Assembly: GCA_030692565.1 (NCBI GenBank)
Contig: JAUYAO010000058.1
Coordinates: 584,992-648,991 of the forward strand
From: Nitrospira sp.
Lineage (GTDB): Bacteria; Nitrospirota; Nitrospiria; Nitrospirales; Nitrospiraceae
DNA: 64,000 nt
Direction: 5' to 3'
Shown: positions 45,771 through 56,155 of the stretch, one piece after another
Layout of the letters: every line of letters starts with the position of its first letter
Numbering within the stretch: the stretch's first letter is position 1
Notes under the pieces: generated by a model
What the model was told of the DNA's origin: nothing
Seen by the model: only the letters and a program-made list of their open reading frames with translations
Database searches by the model: none
Translations under genes and position numbers: made by a program

Positions 45771-47851
45771 ATGACAACACCATCAATCGATCAGCTATGC
45801 ATCAACACCATTCGAACCCTGTCGATGGATGCGGTCCAAGCCGCGAACTCCGGCCATCCCGGCACGGCCATGGCCCTGGCGCCGGTCGTCTACAGTCTGT
45901 GGCAGCATGTTCTGCGTTTCGATCCCCACGATCCGATCTGGCCCAATCGCGATCGGTTCGTGCTCTCGATCGGCCATGCCTCCATGCTGCTGTATTCCAT
46001 GCTGCACCTCTGCGGCGTGAAGGCGGTGAATCCGGCTTACGAAACGGTAGGGGAGTTGTCGGTCACCCTGGACGACATCAAGAAGTTTCGCCAGCTAGAC
46101 AGCAAGTGCCCAGGGCATCCGGAATATCGCTGGACGTCCGGCGTGGAAACGACGACCGGCCCGTTGGGCCAAGGCGTCGCCACCAGCGTCGGCATGGCCA
46201 TGGCGAGCCGATGGATGGGCGCGCAGTTCAATCGTCCGGAGTTTCAGATGATTGATTACGACGTCTACGCCCTCTGCGGCGATGGCTGCATGATGGAGGG
46301 GGTGACGGGCGAGGCGGCCTCGCTGGCCGGACATCTCAAGCTTTCGAACCTCTGTTGGATCTACGACAACAATCAGATCACGATTGAAGGCCGCACGGAC
46401 TTGGCCTTCACTGAGGATGTGGCGACCCGTTTCATTGCCTACGGGTGGAATGTGACGCGGGTCGGCGATGCCAACGATTTGGCGATGCTCGACCGGGCGC
46501 TGACGGTCTTTCGCCACTGCGAGGACCGGCCGACCTTGATCATTGTCGATAGCCATATCGGCTACGGCGCTCCGCACAAGCAGGACAGCAGCGCGGCGCA
46601 CGGAGAGCCGCTGGGCGAGGAAGAAATCGCGCTGGCGAAGCGACAGTACGGATGGCCGGAGGACGCACAGTTCCTCGTGCCGCCAGGCGTGCCGGAGCAT
46701 TTTCAGCGCCTTATGGGCACACGCGGACGAGCGGCACGCGAACAATGGATGGTGCGGTTCACGACCTATAAGGCGCAGTATCCGGAATTGGCCGATGCGC
46801 TCTATCGGATGCAGCACCGGCAACTGCCGGATGGCTGGGATCAGGAGCTACCGGTCTTTCCAGCAGACCCGAAGGGCCTGGCAGGACGCGATGCTTCAGC
46901 ACAGGTCTTGAACGCCGTGGCGCGCCGAGTGCCCTGGCTCATCGGGGGTTCGGCAGACCTCACGCCCTCTACCAAGACGCGGCTCACCGTCGAGGGCGCC
47001 GGCGATTTCTCCCCGGCCGGCTACGGCGGCCGCAATCTGCACTTCGGCGTGCGCGAACATGCCATGGGCGCGATCTTGAACGGGCTGTCCCTCTCGAAGG
47101 TGCGGGCCTTCGGGTCCGGCTTCTTAATCTTTAGCGACTATGCGAAGCCAGCCATCAGATTGAGCGCGATCATGGAGATTCCCGTCATTCATGTCTTCAC
47201 GCACGACTCGATCGGCGTGGGAGAAGATGGGCCTACCCATCAGCGATCGAACAACTGGCTGCTCTGCGAGCGGTTCCAGGCCTCCTGGTTATTCGGCCGG
47301 CGGATGCCAATGAGGTAACGGAGGCCTGGCGCGTGATCATGCGGCTCCACCGTCAGCCGGCGATACTTGTCCTCAGTCGGCAGGCGCTGCCGACGTTGGA
47401 CCGAACGACCTACGCCTCGGCCTCCGGCTTAGGAAAGGGCGCCTATGTGCTCGCCGACGCGCCAGGAGGCAAGCCGGAAGTCTTGCTGCTGGCGACCGGC
47501 AGCGAAGTGTCGCTTTGTGTCGCCGCCTACGAGCGACTCATCGCCGAAGGCGTCCAAGCCCGCGTGGTGAGTATGCCCTCGTGGGAACTCTTCGAGCGGC
47601 AAAGTCAGGCCTACCGAGACCAGGTACTTCCTCCGCAGGTCACGGCTCGCATTTCCGTCGAGCAAGCCGCGACGACCGGCTGGGATCGCTATATTGGCTT
47701 GGCGGGGACAAGCATCGGCATGCACACCTTCGGCGCATCGGCGCCCCTCAAGACGTTACAGCAGAAGTTTGGATTTACCCAGGAATATCTAGTCACCGTG
47801 GTTAAGGAGCAATTGGCGCACAGCCGTTCACGCAAGATGACCATCGTGTGA
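45771..47851 (+). pseudogene. tkt: Transketolase interrupted by a frameshift
   Basis: A full-length transketolase in two frames. The 5' part has the thiamine-diphosphate-binding region (SGHPGTAMALAPVVYSLW, GHASMLLYS, GDGCMMEGVTGEA) and reaches VGEDGPTHQ at about 47243. A single missing base, expected C near 47244 (CAG-CCG-ATC-GAA), shifts the frame; without it the sequence would read PIEQLAALRAVPGLLVIRPADANEVTEAWR and join the intact 3' frame (from 47333 on: QPAILVLSRQALP to EYLVTVVKEQL). Either a sequence error or an inactivating mutation. It is needed for the pentose phosphate pathway in this block. Confidence 0.85.
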
Positions 47852-47942
47852 ACCCATGAATCTTTTCAGTGAAGGGCCTGCTCGGCCGAGGCCGGACACG
47901 CATACGACGACGAGGACGAACCCTATTGAAGGAGACGATCTC

Positions 47943-50822
47943 ATGGATCCATCACATGCCAGCGCCATGAATCCGGTGCGCGCGCTCCAAACGTTTGGGC
48001 AATCTGTCTGGCTCGATTACATCAGGCGGAGTCTTCTCGCCAGCGGGGAATTGCAACGCCTGATCGATGACGATGGATTGCGTGGCGTCACATCGAACCC
48101 CGCCATCTTCGAGAAAGCCATGACCGGCAGCACCGACTACAAGACGGCGCTGCAGGCGCTTGGCCGAAGACGGAACTTGGATGCGAAGGGGCGCTACGAG
48201 CAGTTGGCCATCGAGGATATTCAAGCCGCTGCCGATCTGATGCAGCCGGTCTATGCCAAGACGAAGCGGCGCGACGGCTATGTGAGCCTGGAGGTTTCCC
48301 CTCATCTGGCCCGAGATACGCGAGGCACGCTCGAAGAAGCGCGGCGACTATGGGACGCCGTCGGGCGCGACAATCTCATGATCAAAGTACCGGCCACCCC
48401 GGAAGGGATTCCTGCCATTGTCCAACTGATCAGTAAGGGGATCAACGTCAACGTCACGCTCCTCTTTGCGCAGGAGACGTACGCGCAAGTCGCCGAGGCC
48501 TACCTCACGGGCTTAGAACAGTTGGCGGCGCGCGGCGGCGATGTCGGGGGTGTGGCCAGCGTGGCCAGTTTTTTCGTCAGCCGTATCGATACGGCGGTCG
48601 ATGCGGCGCTGGCCGCCAGGCTCAAGACGTCTACGGATGAGACGGAGCAGGCGTTACTCAAGGGCCTCCAAGGAACCGTGGCCATCGCGAATGCCAAATT
48701 AGCCTATCAACGGTACTGGAAGCTGTTCTCCGGTCCGCGCTGGGAGGCGCTGGCCAAGCGAGGAGCCATGACCCAACGGGTGCTCTGGGCCAGTACCGGC
48801 ACGAAAAATCCAGCCTATCGCGACGTGATGTATGTGGAGGAACTGATCGGTCCTGACACGGTCAACACGGTTCCCCCGGCGACGTTCGAGGCCTTCCGCG
48901 ATCACGGACGCCCACAGAGCCGACTCACTGAAGAGGTTGAGCAGGCAACGGACACCCTGCACAGGCTCGAACAAGCAGGGCTCTCGATCCAGGAGATCAC
49001 CAACCAGCTGTTGCAGGATGGATTACAGCTGTTCAACGATGCCTTCGACACACTCCTTGCCGCCGTTGAGCAGCAGGGCAAGGCGGACGCTTCCTCCGGC
49101 GTCAATCACTACTCCTACGCCTTGCCGACGCCGCTGGCGGCTGCCGTGCAATCTTCCCTGAAGGACTGGCGCGAGGGCAATAAGGTACGCCGGCTGTGGG
49201 CTCGCGATTCGTCTCTCTGGACCGGGAAGGACGAAGGCCGATGGCTCGGCTGGCTGGGGATCACGGAAGACCAACTGGCGCAGCTCCACATGTTCACCAG
49301 CCTTGCTGAAGAGGCCACACAGGGAGGATTCACGCATGCCCTGGTCTTGGGGATGGGCGGATCAAGCCTCTGCCCCGATGTGATGAAGCTGACGTTCGGG
49401 ACGCGCGAGGGCTATCCGGAGCTGCTCGTGCTGGATTCGACGGACCCGGCTCAGATCAAAGCCATCGAGGAGAAAATCAATCTCACGACGACGCTGTTTA
49501 TCGTCTCGAGCAAATCCGGAGGCACCCTCGAGCCGAACATCTTCACGCAATATTTCTTCGACTTGGTTCAGCGCCAGGTTGGAGTGAAAGAGGCAGCCCG
49601 CCGGTTTATCGCGATTACCGATCCCGGATCGGCGCTGCAACAGGTGGCCGAGGCGGAGGGTTTTCGGCATCTCTTGTTCGGACTTCCGAGTATCGGAGGC
49701 CGCTATTCCGCGCTGTCGAACTTCGGTGTGGCGCCTGCCGCCATTATGGGCGTCGACGTGCCCAGATTTCTCAACCGGGCCGAGATCATGGTGCAGGCCT
49801 GCGCCTCCTCTGTACCGGTCGAGGAGAATCCCGGTCTGGTGCTCGGCACGATTCTGGGTGTGCTCGCCAGACAAGGCCGCGACAAAGTGACGATCATTGC
49901 GTCACCCGGCTTGGCATCGTTGGGTGCCTGGCTTGAGCAGCTGCTGGCCGAATCGACCGGCAAAGAGGACAAAGGGATTATCCCGGTCGATCGTGAAGCG
50001 ATCGGAGCATCGGATGTCTATGGAGCAGACCGTCTATTCGTGCATATCCGGCTGCAGTCCGGGCCCGACAAGAGTCAGGACGAGGCGATCGAAAAACTTG
50101 AGCGAGCGGGACAACCGGTGGTCCGCATCTCGGTGGCCGACATGTACGATCTTGGTCAAGAGTTCTTTCGCTGGGAATTCGCCACGGCGGTGGCGGGAGC
50201 CATCCTGGGCCTCAATCCGTTCAACCAGCCGGACGTGGAAGCCAGCAAAATCGCGACCAAGCAGTTGACGTCCGAGTATGAACGAACCGGGACGCTCCCG
50301 CCGGAATCTCCGATCATGGAAGAGCAAGGAGTCACATTGTATGCCGATCCGACGTATGTCGAGATACTTAAGGCTGTGGCGGGCCAGTCCCCGTCGTTGA
50401 CGAATTATCTGAGGGCCCATCTGAATCAACTGACGACCGGCAATTATTTCGCGCTGCTGGCCTATCTTGACATGAACGGCGCGCATGACGCGTGGCTCCA
50501 AGCCATCCGTCATCGCGTGCGAGACATCAAACGCGTCGCGACCTGTCTGGGCTTCGGACCCCGGTTCCTCCATTCCACAGGCCAGGCCTACAAAGGGGGG
50601 CCCGACAGCGGTGTCTTTCTTCAAATTACCTGCGAGGATGCCGCAGACCTGGCGATACCGGGACAGCGCTATACGTTCGGGATCGTCAAGGCCGCGCAGG
50701 CGCGCGGTGATTTTCATGTCTTGGCGGAGCGAGGCAGGCGGCTGTTGCGGGTGCACTTGGGCGCAGACGTGTCGGCGGGGCTGGCCATTCTCAAACGAGC
50801 GATGGAACAGGCGTTGGCCTGA
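47943..50822 (+). CDS. Transaldolase-glucose-6-phosphate isomerase fusion
   Basis: A 959-residue bifunctional enzyme. Residues 1 to about 370 form a transaldolase domain (QSVWLDYIRRSLL, TSNPAIFEKAM, Schiff-base Lys148 in DNLMIKVPATPEGI, NVTLLFAQETY). The rest, from about 410, is a glucose-6-phosphate isomerase domain (MGGSSLCPDVMKLTFG, IVSSKSGGTLEPNIFTQYFF, and LGLNPFNQPDVE). Joining these two steps channels fructose-6-phosphate and glucose-6-phosphate. AAGGAGACGATCTC precedes the ATG at 47943. Upstream in-frame codons exist but fit the family less well. Confidence 0.92.
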   Translation: MDPSHASAMNPVRALQTFGQSVWLDYIRRSLLASGELQRLIDDDGLRGVTSNPAIFEKAMTGSTDYKTALQALGRRRNLDAKGRYEQLAIEDIQAAADLMQPVYAKTKRRDGYVSLEVSPHLARDTRGTLEEARRLWDAVGRDNLMIKVPATPEGIPAIVQLISKGINVNVTLLFAQETYAQVAEAYLTGLEQLAARGGDVGGVASVASFFVSRIDTAVDAALAARLKTSTDETEQALLKGLQGTVAIANAKLAYQRYWKLFSGPRWEALAKRGAMTQRVLWASTGTKNPAYRDVMYVEELIGPDTVNTVPPATFEAFRDHGRPQSRLTEEVEQATDTLHRLEQAGLSIQEITNQLLQDGLQLFNDAFDTLLAAVEQQGKADASSGVNHYSYALPTPLAAAVQSSLKDWREGNKVRRLWARDSSLWTGKDEGRWLGWLGITEDQLAQLHMFTSLAEEATQGGFTHALVLGMGGSSLCPDVMKLTFGTREGYPELLVLDSTDPAQIKAIEEKINLTTTLFIVSSKSGGTLEPNIFTQYFFDLVQRQVGVKEAARRFIAITDPGSALQQVAEAEGFRHLLFGLPSIGGRYSALSNFGVAPAAIMGVDVPRFLNRAEIMVQACASSVPVEENPGLVLGTILGVLARQGRDKVTIIASPGLASLGAWLEQLLAESTGKEDKGIIPVDREAIGASDVYGADRLFVHIRLQSGPDKSQDEAIEKLERAGQPVVRISVADMYDLGQEFFRWEFATAVAGAILGLNPFNQPDVEASKIATKQLTSEYERTGTLPPESPIMEEQGVTLYADPTYVEILKAVAGQSPSLTNYLRAHLNQLTTGNYFALLAYLDMNGAHDAWLQAIRHRVRDIKRVATCLGFGPRFLHSTGQAYKGGPDSGVFLQITCEDAADLAIPGQRYTFGIVKAAQARGDFHVLAERGRRLLRVHLGADVSAGLAILKRAMEQALA

Positions 50823-50889
50823 GGGTGCGACCTGGGGAAACGTTGACCATGTCATGTAGGGATGTGAGCGATTCAGTCTGGAGGAAACG

Positions 50890-52275
50890 ATGACCGAGTC
50901 ACAGGCAGATGCCATCGTGCTGTTCGGCGCCACCGGCGATTTGGCGTTCAAGAAAATCTTTCCCGCCTTACAGGCGATGATCAAGCGGGGCCACTTGACC
51001 GTCCCGGTCATCGGCGTGGCCAAGGCCAATCGCGATCTTACACAACTGCGGGATCGCGTCCGTGAAAGTCTTTCCCGGCACGGCGGGGGAGTCGATGAGG
51101 CGGCGTTTGCCAAACTGGTTGAGCTGTTGCGGTATGTCGACGGCGACTACCGCGAAGACGAGACCTTTGTCCGCCTCCGCCAGGAACTCGGCGGAGCGCT
51201 GCGTCCCCTCTATTATCTGGCGATTCCGCCCAGCATGTTTCCCACGGTGATCGAGGGATTGGGCAAATCGGGCTGTTCCCGTGGCGCGAGGGTGGTGGTC
51301 GAAAAACCCTTCGGGCGGGATCTGGCGTCGGCGCAGTCGCTCAACCGCACGCTGCATACCGTCTTCGACGAATCGGCCATTTTCCGGATCGACCATTATC
51401 TGGGCAAGGAGTCGATTCAGAACCTCTTGTACTTCCGTTTTGCCAATTCGTTTCTGGAGCCGATCTGGAATCGCACGTATGTGGACAGTGTGCAGATCAC
51501 GATGGCGGAACAGTTCGGCGTATCGGGCCGTGGCGGATTTTACGAAGAGACCGGCGCGCTTCGCGACGTGGTTCAGAACCACCTCCTGCAGGTCGTGGCG
51601 AATCTGGCGATGGAGCCGCCGGTCAGCGGCGCGGGGGAAGCGTTGCGCGACGAGCGCGTGAAGGTCTTCAAACGGATGCGGCCGCTCACCGGGCAGACCC
51701 TGGTGCGCGGCCAGTTTCGCGGCTACCGCGCCGAGCCAGGGGTGGCGCCTGATTCTCAAGTCGAAACCTTCGCGTCCCTGCAAGTGCATCTCGATTCGTG
51801 GCGCTGGGAAGGGGTGCCCTTCTTTGTCCGAGCCGGCAAACAGCTGCCGGTCACCGCTACGGAGGTCATCGTGACGCTGAAACGTCCGCCGCAGAACGTC
51901 TTTGGTGAGACGCTCAACGGGCCGCGCAATTACGTTCGCTTCCGGCTCGGCCCCGATCGGGTGGCGGTGGCGATCGGCGCGCGCGCCAAAATCCCCGGCG
52001 ACAAGATGCTCGGAGATGAAACCGAACTCTTTGTCTCCCACCAGCGAGGCGACGAGCGGGAGGCCTACGAACGGCTGATCGGAGACGCGATGGTCGGTGA
52101 TCCGTCCCTGTTCGCGCGCCAGGACGGCGTCGAGGCCAGTTGGCGCGTGGTGGATCCGATCCTGAGGATGCCCACGCCGGTCTATGAATACGACCCAGGC
52201 ACCTGGGGACCGTATGAATCGCACGCCCTGATCGCGCCGTTTGGCGGGTGGCAGAGCCCGAAAGAGCACGTATGA
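50890..52275 (+). CDS. zwf: Glucose-6-phosphate 1-dehydrogenase
   Basis: A 461-residue G6PDH of near-normal length. The dinucleotide-binding motif is [14 protein letters not shown] near residue 12; the substrate and catalytic motif RIDHYLGKE is at about 166-174 with the catalytic His169 following Asp168. [10 protein letters not shown] and [15 protein letters not shown] are further family signatures. It oxidises glucose-6-phosphate to 6-phosphogluconolactone, making NADPH or NADH. It follows the tal-pgi fusion by 67 bases. A phosphogluconolactonase gene is not adjacent. Confidence 0.95.
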   Translation: MTESQADAIVLFGATGDLAFKKIFPALQAMIKRGHLTVPVIGVAKANRDLTQLRDRVRESLSRHGGGVDEAAFAKLVELLRYVDGDYREDETFVRLRQELGGALRPLYYLAIPPSMFPTVIEGLGKSGCSRGARVVVEKPFGRDLASAQSLNRTLHTVFDESAIFRIDHYLGKESIQNLLYFRFANSFLEPIWNRTYVDSVQITMAEQFGVSGRGGFYEETGALRDVVQNHLLQVVANLAMEPPVSGAGEALRDERVKVFKRMRPLTGQTLVRGQFRGYRAEPGVAPDSQVETFASLQVHLDSWRWEGVPFFVRAGKQLPVTATEVIVTLKRPPQNVFGETLNGPRNYVRFRLGPDRVAVAIGARAKIPGDKMLGDETELFVSHQRGDEREAYERLIGDAMVGDPSLFARQDGVEASWRVVDPILRMPTPVYEYDPGTWGPYESHALIAPFGGWQSPKEHV

Positions 52276-52342
52276 CCATTTCCCGATCGAACCAGGCGGT
52301 CGCGGTGATCGCGCGATGTCTGAAAACAAGAGAGCGAAGATT

Positions 52343-53002
52343 ATGAAGGTCTTGGTCGTGGATGTCGGCGGGACAAGCGTCAAGATACTGGCGTCCAGAC
52401 AGCGGACCGTGCGGAAGTTTCGTTCGGGACCGGAGTTGACGGCAGCGCAGATGGTGGCAGGTGTGGTGAAAGCGGCGAAGGGCTGGAGGTTCGACGCGGT
52501 CTCGATCGGATACCCGGGACCCGTGAACGGAGGGGCGCTCCTGGAGGAGCCGAAGAACCTGGGCGCCGGGTGGGTCGGATTCGATTTTGAGAAGGCCTTG
52601 GGATGTCCCGTCAAGGTGATCAACGATGCGGCCATGCAGGCTCTAGGCAGTTATGAGGGAGGCAGGATGCTTTTCCTCGGCCTGGGCACGGGACTGGGGT
52701 CGGCGCTGATTGCCGACCAGGTGATCATGCCGATGGAGCTCGCCCATTTACCGTACAAGAAAGGCAGAACCTTCGAGGACTATGTGGGGCTCCGTGGACT
52801 CGAGCGACTCGGCAAGAAGAAATGGTGGCGGGCGGTTGACGATGTCGTCAGCCGGTTGCGCGCGGCGCTGGTGGCCGACTATGTCGTGCTGGGCGGAGGC
52901 AATGCGAAACACCTGGCGTCACTCCCGGACGGCGCCCGTCTCGGCGACAATGCCCATGCGTTCACCGGCGGGCGGCGACTGTGGGAGGAGAGAGGGACAT
53001 GA
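52343..53002 (+). CDS. ROK-family sugar kinase resembling polyphosphate glucokinase
   Basis: A 219-residue ROK protein. The N-terminal phosphate loop is VLVVDVGGTSVKI, the VSIGYPGPVNGG and GLGTGLGSALI motifs follow, and the protein is short, as in polyphosphate/ATP glucokinases of the ROK group. The CxCGxxGCxE zinc motif of typical ROK proteins is absent, as in the PPGK subgroup. It would phosphorylate glucose to feed zwf. The stop overlaps the next gene by four bases. Confidence 0.8.
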   Translation: MKVLVVDVGGTSVKILASRQRTVRKFRSGPELTAAQMVAGVVKAAKGWRFDAVSIGYPGPVNGGALLEEPKNLGAGWVGFDFEKALGCPVKVINDAAMQALGSYEGGRMLFLGLGTGLGSALIADQVIMPMELAHLPYKKGRTFEDYVGLRGLERLGKKKWWRAVDDVVSRLRAALVADYVVLGGGNAKHLASLPDGARLGDNAHAFTGGRRLWEERGT

Positions 53003-53814
53003 AGGCGAAGACACCGCGACAGGGAACGGCGAAGAAGACGAAGGCACAACGGGTTGTCTTTCTGCTCGATGTCGACAATACGCTGCTCGACAACGATCGA
53101 GTGGCCGCCGATCTTCGGCGGTATCTCAAACAGGAAGTCGGATCTGCGTGCGAGCGGCATTACTGGACGATTTTCGAGCAACTGCGTGCGGAACTCGGCT
53201 ATGCCGACTACCTCGGGGCTCTGCAGCGGTACCGGATCGAGCATGTCCACGATCACAACCTGTTGGCGATTTCGTCGTACCTGGTGAACTATCCCTTTGC
53301 GAACCGGCTCTATCCGAACTCGCTGGACGTGGTGGAACGGTGCAGAGAATGGGGAACGCCCGTCATTCTGTCCGACGGAGATGTGGTGTTCCAGCCGCGC
53401 AAGGTCGAGCGTTCGGGGCTGTTCGAAGCGGTCGAGGGCCACGTCTTGATCTACATCCATAAAGAACACGAGCTGGATGCGGTCGAGCGCCGCTATCCCG
53501 CCGATCATTATGTGCTGGTGGACGACAAGCTCCGTATCCTAACAGCAGTCAAGCAAGCCTGGGGACCACGGGTGACGACCGTATTCCCATGCCAGGGACA
53601 TTATGCCAGCGATCCGGCCATCCTTGCGGCGTTTCCCTCGGCAGACATCAGTCTGGGCCGCATCGGGGATCTGCTTGAATACGATCTGTGTGAGTTAGTC
53701 TCCGCCGGTCAGCATTATAAGAATAAACCCATGAGGAAGAAGGCAAGCGTGCAAAGAATCCTTACCCGCAGAACCAACGCACGTCGAGCCATCATGAAGA
53801 GGGCTCGACACTGA
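52999..53814 (+). CDS. HAD-superfamily hydrolase
   Basis: A 271-residue HAD protein. The nucleophile motif FLLDVDNTLLDND is near residue 28, motif II VILSDGD near 115, the Lys-containing PRKVERSG follows, and motif IV is VLVDDK. The cap region is helical. The C-terminus is strongly basic (RTNARRAIMKRARH). The ATG overlaps the kinase stop. Its place next to sugar-phosphate genes suggests a sugar or glyceryl phosphatase, but the substrate is not shown by sequence. Confidence 0.75.
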   Translation: MKAKTPRQGTAKKTKAQRVVFLLDVDNTLLDNDRVAADLRRYLKQEVGSACERHYWTIFEQLRAELGYADYLGALQRYRIEHVHDHNLLAISSYLVNYPFANRLYPNSLDVVERCREWGTPVILSDGDVVFQPRKVERSGLFEAVEGHVLIYIHKEHELDAVERRYPADHYVLVDDKLRILTAVKQAWGPRVTTVFPCQGHYASDPAILAAFPSADISLGRIGDLLEYDLCELVSAGQHYKNKPMRKKASVQRILTRRTNARRAIMKRARH

Positions 53815-53891
53815 GACACGTTTCTGCAATGCAAATAGTTCATTGGCGACACAAGCGCGGCGGATAGGCCGGCGCAGAAGGAGCGAGACTC

Positions 53892-54872
53892 ATGCAATTG
53901 GGAATGATCGGCCTCGGGAAAATGGGGGCCAATATGGTTCGGCGGTTGATGCGGGGTGGCCATCAGTGCGTCGTGTTCGACGTGAATCCGGAGCATGTCC
54001 AGCGGCTCGTGGCTGAAGGCGCCGTCGGGGCTGCTTCCCTGGACGATCTGGTCAGCCGATTGACCGCGCCGCGAGCGGTGTGGGTGATGGTGCCGGCGGG
54101 AGAGGCCACTGAAACGACCGTGCAGGCTCTTGGCCAACGGCTTGAGCCGAACGACATCGTCATCGACGGAGGAAACTCCTACTTCAAAGACGATGTCCGG
54201 CGCGCCACGTCTCTTAAGAACCGGAGCATCCACTATGTCGACGCCGGCACGAGCGGTGGAACATGGGGATTGGACCGAGGCTATTGCCTGATGATCGGCG
54301 GGCCGAAACCGGCCGTGGAACATCTCGATCCAATCTTCCGCACGCTGGCCCCCGGCCGGGGCGATCTTCCACGTACTCCAGGTCGGAGCACGGTTACGGG
54401 TACGGCGGAGGAAGGGTATTTGTACTGCGGCCCCTCTGGCGCCGGGCATTTCGTCAAGATGGTGCATAACGGGATTGAGTACGGCCTGATGCAGGCCTAT
54501 GCCGAAGGCTTCGATATCTTTCGTCATGCTAATTCGGAGAACCTTCCTCAGGACATGCGGTATGACTTGAATCTGCCCGACATTGCCGAAGTCTGGCGGC
54601 GGGGCAGCGTGGTGGGATCGTGGCTGCTGGATTTGACCGCGGCGGCGCTGGCGGAGAACCCAGACCTCTCGAATTTTACCGGCGCGGTTGAAGATTCCGG
54701 TGAAGGACGTTGGACTGTCATGGCGGCCATCGAAGAGGGGGTCCGAGCGGATGTCCTCTCCGCGTCGTTGTATACGAGATTCCGTTCGCGCCAAGACCAT
54801 TCGTTTGCCGAGAAGGTGCTCTCCGCGATGCGCTACCAATTCGGCGGCCATGTCGAACGGCCGCGACAGTAA
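53892..54872 (+). CDS. gnd: 6-phosphogluconate dehydrogenase, decarboxylating (short GndA type)
   Basis: A 326-residue enzyme of the short YqeC-type. It has the Rossmann motif [16 protein letters not shown], the [12 protein letters not shown] region, [15 protein letters not shown], the catalytic [20 protein letters not shown] with the catalytic Lys-His-Asn set, and the C-terminal AMRYQFGGH. It makes ribulose-5-phosphate, CO2 and reduced cofactor. It lies 77 bases after the HAD gene. Together with zwf it forms the oxidative pentose phosphate branch, without an adjacent lactonase. Confidence 0.92.
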   Translation: MQLGMIGLGKMGANMVRRLMRGGHQCVVFDVNPEHVQRLVAEGAVGAASLDDLVSRLTAPRAVWVMVPAGEATETTVQALGQRLEPNDIVIDGGNSYFKDDVRRATSLKNRSIHYVDAGTSGGTWGLDRGYCLMIGGPKPAVEHLDPIFRTLAPGRGDLPRTPGRSTVTGTAEEGYLYCGPSGAGHFVKMVHNGIEYGLMQAYAEGFDIFRHANSENLPQDMRYDLNLPDIAEVWRRGSVVGSWLLDLTAAALAENPDLSNFTGAVEDSGEGRWTVMAAIEEGVRADVLSASLYTRFRSRQDHSFAEKVLSAMRYQFGGHVERPRQ

Positions 54873-54935
54873 AGAGGAATGGCCCACGCGATTTCGCCGG
54901 CAGGCGGCCATATTGTTCTTGCGAAGGAGTGACTC

Positions 54936-56045
54936 ATGAAAGCGATTGCCGTGATTCCCGGGCAGGCCAACAGTGTGCATCTGGCCGATATTCCCAATCC
55001 ACGCCTCACCGATATTCCTGATGGGCGCGGGGTCCTGGTGAAAGTGTTGCGTGTCGGCGTCGATGGGACAGACAAGGACATCAATGCGGCCGAGTATGGC
55101 GCAGCGCCTCCGGGCGAACAGATTCTGGTCATTGGCCACGAAAGTTTCGGCGTCGTCGAGGCGGTTGGTTCGAACGTGATGGATCTGGCGCCGGGCGATT
55201 TTGTCGTGGCGACGGTGCGCCGTCCCGGCACCAGCCTGTACGACCAGATCGGAACCTACGATATGACGACGGATGACCAGTATTTCGAACGCGGCATCAA
55301 TCTACGCCATGGGTTCCTGACGGAATATTATGTGGACGATGCGGAGTATATCGTCAAGGTTCCGCCGGGGTTGAAGGGAGAGGGTGTTCTGCTCGAACCG
55401 ACCAGCGTTATTGAAAAAGGGATCGCCCAGGCCTTTGAGATACAGCGACGGCTGCGTGTTTGGCGACCGAAGCGGGCGGCGGTACTGGGAGCGGGGCCCA
55501 TCGGACTACTGGCCACCATGGCGCTGCGCTTGAAAGGCATCCAGGTCTGCACATTCGCGCTCTCGAAACCGCCTTATTTGAACTCCGATCTCGTCAAAGA
55601 AATTGGCGGCTGCTATCACAGTACGAAGGATCTTTCCCTCTCAGCGGCCGCACACGACCATGGACCCTACGATCTCATTTTCGAAGCCACCGGTGTGGCA
55701 TCGCTAGTTTTTGAGGCGATGAACATTCTCGGGAAAAACGGTGTCTTGGTGTTATCGGGGGTATCGGGAGGGGGACGGTCCGTCGAGGTACCGGGGGATC
55801 GCATCAATCTCGGATTTGTTCTGGGCAACAAAGTGGTCGTGGGAACGGTGAATGCCAATCGCGAATACTTTGAAATGGGAGTCAAAGATTTGGCCCATGC
55901 GCAGCTGCAGTGGCCTGGTTGGCCAGCGAAGCTCTTGACCCATCCCATCCAAGGGCTGGATCGATATCAGGACATGATGCGCACCCTGACGGACACGAAA
56001 GGCGCCATTAAGGTGTTCGTGAATGTGGCTCCGTTTCCCAATTGA
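54936..56045 (+). CDS. Archaeal-type glucose 1-dehydrogenase (zinc MDR family)
   Basis: A 369-residue medium-chain dehydrogenase resembling halophilic and thermophilic archaeal glucose dehydrogenases. The catalytic zinc site shows Asp43 (GVDGTD) where most MDRs have Cys, then GHES with His68 and Glu69. Asp at that place is known from Haloferax glucose dehydrogenase. The loop with [11 protein letters not shown] matches that group too. The Rossmann motif is [13 protein letters not shown]. It would oxidise glucose directly to gluconolactone. The structural-zinc Cys residues of other MDRs are absent. Confidence 0.8.
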   Translation: MKAIAVIPGQANSVHLADIPNPRLTDIPDGRGVLVKVLRVGVDGTDKDINAAEYGAAPPGEQILVIGHESFGVVEAVGSNVMDLAPGDFVVATVRRPGTSLYDQIGTYDMTTDDQYFERGINLRHGFLTEYYVDDAEYIVKVPPGLKGEGVLLEPTSVIEKGIAQAFEIQRRLRVWRPKRAAVLGAGPIGLLATMALRLKGIQVCTFALSKPPYLNSDLVKEIGGCYHSTKDLSLSAAAHDHGPYDLIFEATGVASLVFEAMNILGKNGVLVLSGVSGGGRSVEVPGDRINLGFVLGNKVVVGTVNANREYFEMGVKDLAHAQLQWPGWPAKLLTHPIQGLDRYQDMMRTLTDTKGAIKVFVNVAPFPN

Positions 56046-56155
56046 GTGGCGAGGCCGGCGCTGGTCTCAAGCGGCGCCCCTGAAGCGACAGCCCGCATTC
56101 TCCATGCTTTTCCTGCATCTTGCTACAGAGGGAACGAACCACGTCATCCAAGCCT

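Noticed and set aside
45592..45774. 60-codon frame just upstream of transketolase
   Set aside because: Overlaps the transketolase start and has no distinctive protein features; likely leader sequence.
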